Shown here: positions 59,289 through 64,000 of the stretch, one piece after another
Layout: the number at the start of each line of letters is the position of its first letter
How positions within the stretch are numbered: position 1 is the stretch's first letter
DNA from: Phoenix dactylifera
Lineage: Eukaryota; Streptophyta; Magnoliopsida; Arecales; Arecaceae
Direction of reading: 5' to 3'
Length of the DNA: 64,000 nucleotides
NCBI RefSeq assembly: GCF_009389715.1
Contig: NC_052399.1
Span: 31,071,146 to 31,135,145 of the forward strand
Program-made: the position numbers and the translations under genes
The notes under the pieces: generated by a model
The model's database searches: none
Told to the model about the DNA's origin: nothing
What the model saw: only the letters and a program-made list of their open reading frames with translations

Positions 59289-59767
59289 CTTCATTCTTGG
59301 TGCCAACAAAAGAAAAGGGAAAAGGCTGAAAGTGTTTTGTTCTTGTTCCCTTTGATCCGTCTTTCTTCCTCCTCCTCCCTAAGCATTCAAGAGTTGATTG
59401 AAAGGGAGGGACTTCAGCCATCAAAAGCCATCTCTGCAAAGGGAGCTAGCAACCCCGGGGAGATACGTAGGCTTCGATCGAATCATTATCTCGTGTGGAT
59501 ACCCGTAGAGGCCGGACGCGTGTGCGGCTTCCATCGAACCTTCTACAAATCCACGTAAATCAGATTGCGGAGACCATCTACCCGCACAAGGTGAAGATCT
59601 GATCTTCTTAATGATTTTAAAATGTTTTAAAATAATTTAATTCTAATCTATCTACAAACGAAATGGTTTTTAAAATACGTTCATGCGCATGAACGGATCC
59701 TGCATAGTTTTTCCGCTGCAACATGGAAAATTATTTCGAATTTCATGGCATATGTGGGATCCTAACA
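59289..59767 (+). repeat. Element 1 3' LTR, last part
   Basis: Matches 32230-32706. It differs from the 5' LTR by several one-base homopolymer changes (for example gggaggg/gggagg and ttttt/tttt), unlike the part before 40109, where differences are substitutions. Confidence 0.9.
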
Positions 59768-60154
59768 CTTACTAGGCCGAACCACTCGGAATGGAGTGTC
59801 TCCGGATGGTTCGGCCCGGTTAAGGCTACTTTGCGCATGTTCGGGCCCTATTGCATGCCAAGACTTCGAACCATTTTGGTTAGGGATCAGTATTGGTATG
59901 GTACCTGACTAAATCGGGTGGTTCAATACAATAATCCTTGTTTCAAGAGTCCAATCATATCTTTCAGAGGATGCCAATGGTGTGTTAGTATGATATAATT
60001 TATATTCATCTTGGATGCTCTAAAATGCTGTCAATTTATCATTTTCTGTGACTTTTGCTTCTCTATATCTAGTTTTGTGTAGACATATGGCCACCCATTG
60101 CATGGACAACTTCGTACCCAATACATGAAACACTAATAGAAGGTCAAAAGCAGC

Positions 60155-60388
60155 CTCTTTTGGGGTTTTAGGGTTTTAGGTTGGGGGGTTTAGGGGTTAA
60201 GGTTTCGGGGTTAGGGGTTTAGGGATTTGGGGTTTAGGGGTTTTAGGTTTTTAGGGTTTGGTGTTTGGTTTTAGGGTTTGGTGTTTTAGGATTTTTGGGT
60301 TTTTGGGTTTAGGATTTTTGGTTTTAGGGTTTAGGTTTTAGGGTTTAGGGTTTCGAAGTTTAGAGTTTTAAGGTTTAGGATTTAGGGT
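60155..60388. repeat. interstitial telomere-like tract (right-arm copy)
   Basis: Degenerate ggtttaggg, gggttttag and ggggttt units on the G-rich strand, the mirror of 5398-5645. Confidence 0.85.
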
Positions 60389-60550
60389 TAGGCCTGTTTA
60401 TGAGCGAGCCCGATAAAAGCTCGGCTCGGGCTGCGGCTCGTTAGTCAAACGAGCCCGAGCTCAAGCTCAAAATGAGGCCGTTTAAACTCGAGTTCGAGCT
60501 TGGGCTCGAGCCCGAGCAGCTCGCGAGCCTAAATAGAGCTCGCGACTTAA
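60388..60550. repeat. GC-rich 'gagctcg/cgagccc' motif block (right-arm copy)
   Basis: Mirror of 5225-5398. Runs such as gggctcgagcccgag and gctcgcgagc follow the telomere-like tract. Confidence 0.75.
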
Positions 60551-60762
60551 CCTGACCAATTGAGTTTGGGATCGGACGGTTGAGATCAGTTCCAACCCTG
60601 CATCCGACGGTTGGCCCAAGCCTCCTCTCCTACCATTCGGTCCATCCTCCTCAGTCTCTCCCGACCCGACTTGCTGCGGCGCTGCTCCTAGCTCTCTTCC
60701 CCAGTCCCACCTCCTCCTTCGTCTGTGGTCTGCCCTAGCTTTTCGCTCTCCCCTCCTCTCCG

Positions 60763-60876
60763 ATGGGGGCGACGATTTTTCGACAATTGAAGAAGCCGGA
60801 TGGGCTCGTTTGCGGGGAGCCGATGGGCGGTGCGATGCTTCTCTTCTTTCTCATCGTCCTCCTCCTTGGCGACTCG
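60763..60876 (+). CDS. candidate first exon with hydrophobic N-terminus (right-arm copy)
   Basis: After a CT-rich leader, ATG opens 38 codons: MGATIFRQLKKPDGLVCGEP, then MGGAMLLFFLIVLLLGDS, ending at GACTCG|GTGAGT. The hydrophobic run suggests a signal anchor or signal peptide. It ends in phase 0 and could splice to the phase-0 exon at 62135-62287. The protein is unrecognised. The same exon stands orphaned in the left arm. Confidence 0.35.
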
Positions 60877-61403
60877 GTGAGTTCTCTCTTTTTTCCTCAC
60901 TTCTCCTCATCGCGACGGGAATCTGGTTCTCTCTTTGCTCCTCTACGTCATCTCTTTGCTCCATCATCTCTCTGCTCCATCTCTTTTCTCCTCTACAAGA
61001 ACCTGTGGTTTGCTATTCTAAGGCCACTCATGACGATTCGATTTAGAGAGAGATCTAAGAATCTCTTTGCAAGAAATGTAGGGACAATGAGACTTCTAAC
61101 ATCGCAAATGTGAAGGGGCTTCTTTTATTTTTCTTCTTCCGAGTCCCGTGAGCAAGCCACAGGCTTTCATACGATATTAGCCATAGTCACGCGATATTGG
61201 CCATAGCTCACGCGATATAAGCCCTTTTTTTGCTTCCGAGTTCCCTCATCCGGTTGTCCCGAGGAACCCTAGATCTGGAGAAGAGCAGACCCTGCCCGGC
61301 TGTCTTCTTCCCGGATCGATCTCCCCCTTCTGCGCCCGCGAGTCTCTTCGGCGTCTGGCGATTCGGCGTGCTTTGTCCTTCTTCGTTCTCCCAACAGCAA
61401 GAG

Positions 61404-62134
61404 TTTTTTTGCATTACTTTTCACTTGTTCTTCTCCTTTTAGTGTAATGGAATTTATCTAGCGTTTCTGATGCTTGATGGTTTTTAATTATGGCAGGTTT
61501 TAATTTCTTTTATATTGCCCATTATCTTTTTACCCATTTGTTGTATATAATTTAACAGATGTTAGAATGTTATAACTACTGTTATTTTAAGCCATGTTTT
61601 TATATGAATCCTAATTTAGGTATTCGAAACGAGTTCATCAAATGAACCTTGTTTCTGTAAATTTTTACTCTATGAAAATTTTATCGCACATGACTTTGTG
61701 AATTGTAGGTCAAGTTTTGACTTGATGTAGTTAATTAACTCAAATTTGTAATTAGGAGGTTAGGAATGTTTATTTTCTCATTCCTTGCTTCTTCTAGGGA
61801 GGATGATCATGTAATCTCTCACAGTGATTGTTAATTTTCATCAAGAATTATGGTTAAAGCAAGAGAGTTACCTGAGTAGATGTTTAATTGAAAATTGATA
61901 TGCTATAGAAGTTCAATATTGCAATATTGTTGGTGATGCCTTTTAAGCTGTAAGACTCTATCCAGTATAATCATTAATTTCTTATGCTATATAATTGATA
62001 TGGATTCTGGACCAGCTTGTTTTACACTTTTCATCATCATGCTGAAGCAACTGCAATTAACTACTGCCTGTTTTTGATTTGTATTGGTCATCTATAATAT
62101 TTGTCATACTAATTGTATTCTTTTTGATTTGTAG
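61404..62134. other. intron-like AT-rich sequence
   Basis: No coding frame. It ends in tttttgatttgtag, a good branch/acceptor context for the exon at 62135. Confidence 0.45.
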
Positions 62135-62287
62135 CTTCAAGGTATAGGAGCAGATTCATTGAGTTGTGGACCTCATGGATACACCAGTGGTGTGCAAAAA
62201 AATTTTGACCATGTGACATGCTTGATTTCAGCATCTGTTGATACAGTGTTAGATCAAGGATCTCTTTCACTTGATGTCATTGAGCAG
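62135..62287 (+). CDS. candidate internal exon, unidentified gene
   Basis: Exactly 51 open codons between an acceptor (ttgatttgtag) and a donor (GAGCAG|GTAGTC). It reads LQGIGADSLSCGPHGYTSGV, QKNFDHVTCLISASVDTVLD and QGSLSLDVIEQ. Phase 0 at both ends, and codon-like composition stands out from the AT-rich surroundings. I do not recognise the family. Confidence 0.45.
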
Positions 62288-62989
62288 GTAGTCATCTTGC
62301 TTCGAAGTTTCCTTTTTCCACAAAAAATGATCTAATATCTTGTTATTAGAGCTGTTATTGTCTGTTACTATCTTGTTTTTAGAGGCATAACTTTACTGAG
62401 TTGGAATTCACACTTAGAACAACCTTAATAGTGCAGGAAGATGTTTTCAAAAATAATTTTTGGAGAGTATGTGTTCTCTTATATTTTAGGATCCATATTT
62501 TAATTGAATAATTTATAAATTGTAATGAAGGATGATGTCTTATCAATGCTGCTATGAATGTGGATATATCAAATGAGGTCAATTCATATCTTTTTTTTTT
62601 TTTTTTTGTGAAACCGGCTTTTTAAGTGGCGGTATCGATAAACAGCTTGTTAGAGAGGAGATTTTTTTTAACATTGCATGCCCATTGATTTTTTTTCACC
62701 AGAAGGATGCTTTAAGTGATTCTACATGTGGAGACACTCTACACAAAGTGACATATATTTGATACTATTTTGTCATTTCAAATTAGTGGTTAAGTTTCTA
62801 AATATGTTGAGCATTGCACTTTTCTACATGCATAGTTTTTCTTCAATTGCTGGCAATTTCTAAAGAATTTTTTGCAGAAAACTTGCATGTCACCCATTGC
62901 TATTGATGCAGAATCTAAGCTTTAAGAGGTTGGTTTTTTTTCCCAAGTCGGAAACTTTATATTATTATAATATATTATGATGTCATATG
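62288..62989. other. intron-like sequence with poly-T run
   Basis: AT-rich, with a T run at about 62590-62608. No supported feature. Confidence 0.4.
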
Positions 62990-63348
62990 GGATGCCGTTT
63001 AAATTTATATTAAACTTTTTATCTAGTCTCCCAAGGATGTTTCTTTTCAAATGAGCACAATGATATTCGAAAAAGTGAGACTGGACCTGCTTTGGTGCAA
63101 AGTTATCTGCAGATTCAGAAGGTAATATCAAAATGGCTGCAAAGTTTTTAAGTATATTTACAGAGGTAGAGGATAATTTCTTACAAGAGATTTTTTTTCC
63201 TTTCTATTTTTTTGGTTTTGGCAGAAAACAGTATGAATGAGAGCCAGGACCTCTTTTGTCAAATGGCTGAATCCTCCACCGTTAAGTGAAAGATTGGGAG
63301 AGATTAAGTACTCAAGAGATAAGCATAGGAACACTCGATCATATCAAA
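62990..63348. repeat. hairpin palindrome 2, left arm
   Basis: Reverse complement of 63421-63796, with a spacer of about 72 bp. It begins ggatgccgtttaaattt and ends gatcatatcaaa. Arms differ by substitutions and small indels. Confidence 0.88.
63027..63121 (+). CDS. candidate exon inside hairpin palindrome 2
   Basis: Between acceptor tttatctag and donor CAGAAG|GTAATA, one frame is open: SQGCFFSNEHNDIRKSETGP then ALVQSYLQIQK. Two leading bases mean it does not join the 62135-62287 exon directly, so another exon would be needed. The mirrored copy at 63660-63770 has substitutions that break the frame. Unidentified. Confidence 0.3.
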
Positions 63349-63420
63349 ACTTCACAAGAATCTGCAGAACTCATATTATAAAAGCGCTATAAGATGAGTT
63401 TTGAAGATGTGTTGTGGAGA

Positions 63421-63796
63421 TTTGATATGATCGAGTGTTCCTATGTTTATCTGTTGAGTATTTAAAAGTTTCAATCTGTTTGATATCTCTCAATCTTTAC
63501 ATAAAGGTGGAGAGGATTCAGCCATATTGACAAGAGAGTCCTGCCTCTCCTTCATAGTGCTTTCTGCAAAAAAAAAAAATAGAAATAACAAAAAGATCTC
63601 TTGTAAGAAATTGTCCTCTATATCTGTAAATATACTTAGAAACTTTACAGCCATTTGATATGTACCTTCTGAATCTGTAGATAGCTTTGCACTAATATGA
63701 GGTCCAGTCTCACTTTCTCGATATTATTGTCTCATTTGGAAAAGAAACATCCTTGGGAGACTAGATAAAAAGTTTAATATAAATTTAAACGCATCC
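63421..63796. repeat. hairpin palindrome 2, right arm
   Basis: Mirror of 62990-63348, ending gcatcc immediately against the telomere-like tract. It contains an A run at 63567-63579. Confidence 0.88.
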
Positions 63797-64000
63797 TTGG
63801 GTTTTTTCGGTTTTCGGTTTACGGTTTAGGGGTTAGGGGTTTGGGGGTTTAGAGGTTTGGGGGTTTTGGGGTTAGGGTTTTGGGTTTAGGGTTTCGGGTT
63901 TCGGGGTTCGGGGTTCGGGTTTTAGGTTTAGAATTTTAGGTTTAGGGTTTAGGGGTTTAGAGGTTTGGGGTTTAGGGTTTAGAGGTTGGGGGTTTGGGTT
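63797..64000. repeat. telomere-like (TTTAGGG)n tract, right edge
   Basis: Degenerate ggtttaggg, ggggttt and gggtttcggg units on the G-rich strand, continuing to the window edge. The orientation is opposite to the tract at 1-270. Confidence 0.88.

Larger units (their letters stand above)
30605..59767 (+). mobile_element. Element 1: Ty1/copia LTR retrotransposon, split by nested insertions
   Basis: Bounded by TG...CA and an exact 5-bp target duplication, cttac (30600-30604 and 59768-59772). The left arm shows the empty site (about 6030). Order: 5' LTR, tRNA-Met PBS, long leader, gag-pol, PPT, 3' LTR. The 3' LTR is interrupted at 40109 by element 2. Without inserts it is about 10 kb. Pol order is protease, integrase, reverse transcriptase, RNase H, which is Ty1/copia. 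The lineage is possibly Tork/Angela-like, but I am unsure. Three lesions in gag-pol make this copy defective. Confidence 0.95.
59768..61403. repeat. long inverted repeat, right arm, outer part
   Basis: Reverse complement of about 4345-6030, starting at the cttac duplication of element 1. It contains the mirrored telomere-like tract, gagctcg block and first-exon-like segment. Confidence 0.9.

Noticed and set aside
1..64000. A 64-kb linear minichromosome capped by telomeres
   Set aside because: The orientation of edge tracts fits, but they are degenerate, similar tracts occur internally, and the window edges are arbitrary.

Overview
The window is nuclear DNA of a flowering plant, probably a monocot (a palm-like genome is only a guess). 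The evidence is Arabidopsis-type telomere-like CCCTAAA/TTTAGGG tracts, GT..AG spliced gene fragments, plant Ty1/copia and Ty3/gypsy LTR retrotransposons primed by initiator tRNA-Met, a plant LINE RNase H remnant, a CACTA transposon end and a PPR gene fragment. I see no prokaryotic or organellar gene and no gene that is clearly intact and functional apart from retrotransposon ORFs.

Layout. The backbone is a large, old, imperfect inverted duplication. The left arm is about 4.35-11.5 kb. The right arm is about 25.24-30.60 kb and continues at 59.77-61.40 kb. Both arms carry, from outside to inside: a 5'-end-like gene segment, a GC-rich 'gagctcg' block, a degenerate telomere-like tract, a non-coding stretch, and the 3' end of a VIRILIZER-like gene (a subunit of the plant m6A mRNA methyltransferase). 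The VIRILIZER-like part contains a 703-bp tandem duplication present in both arms. The spacer between the arms (11.5-25.2 kb) carries further upstream exons of the left VIRILIZER copy, with long introns that hold a PPR fragment, GC-rich hairpin repeats and several degenerate tandem repeats. Outside the arms lie two smaller hairpin palindromes (2.78-4.11 kb and 62.99-63.80 kb) and two more telomere-like tracts at the window edges. All four telomere-like tracts are C-rich on the left and G-rich on the right.

The right arm is split at 30.6 kb by 29 kb of LTR retrotransposons nested three deep. Element 1 (Ty1/copia, TSD cttac) holds element 2 (Sirevirus-type Ty1/copia with an extra ORF, TSD tcctt) in its 3' LTR. 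Element 2 holds element 3 (internally deleted Ty3/gypsy, TSD catag) in its own 3' LTR. All three have exact 5-bp target duplications, which fixes the order of insertion.

How the parts relate. The order of events can be read directly: tandem duplication inside the VIRILIZER-like gene, then inverted duplication, then divergence and a SINE-like insertion in the right arm; elements 1, 2 and 3 followed in that order. The VIRILIZER-like copies carry frameshifts, a stop, missing exons and an out-of-frame exon fusion, so they are pseudogenes. Transcribed together they could fold into double-stranded RNA against the parental gene. Many differences between repeats at about 52-60 kb are single-base homopolymer indels, so some frameshifts there may be consensus errors.
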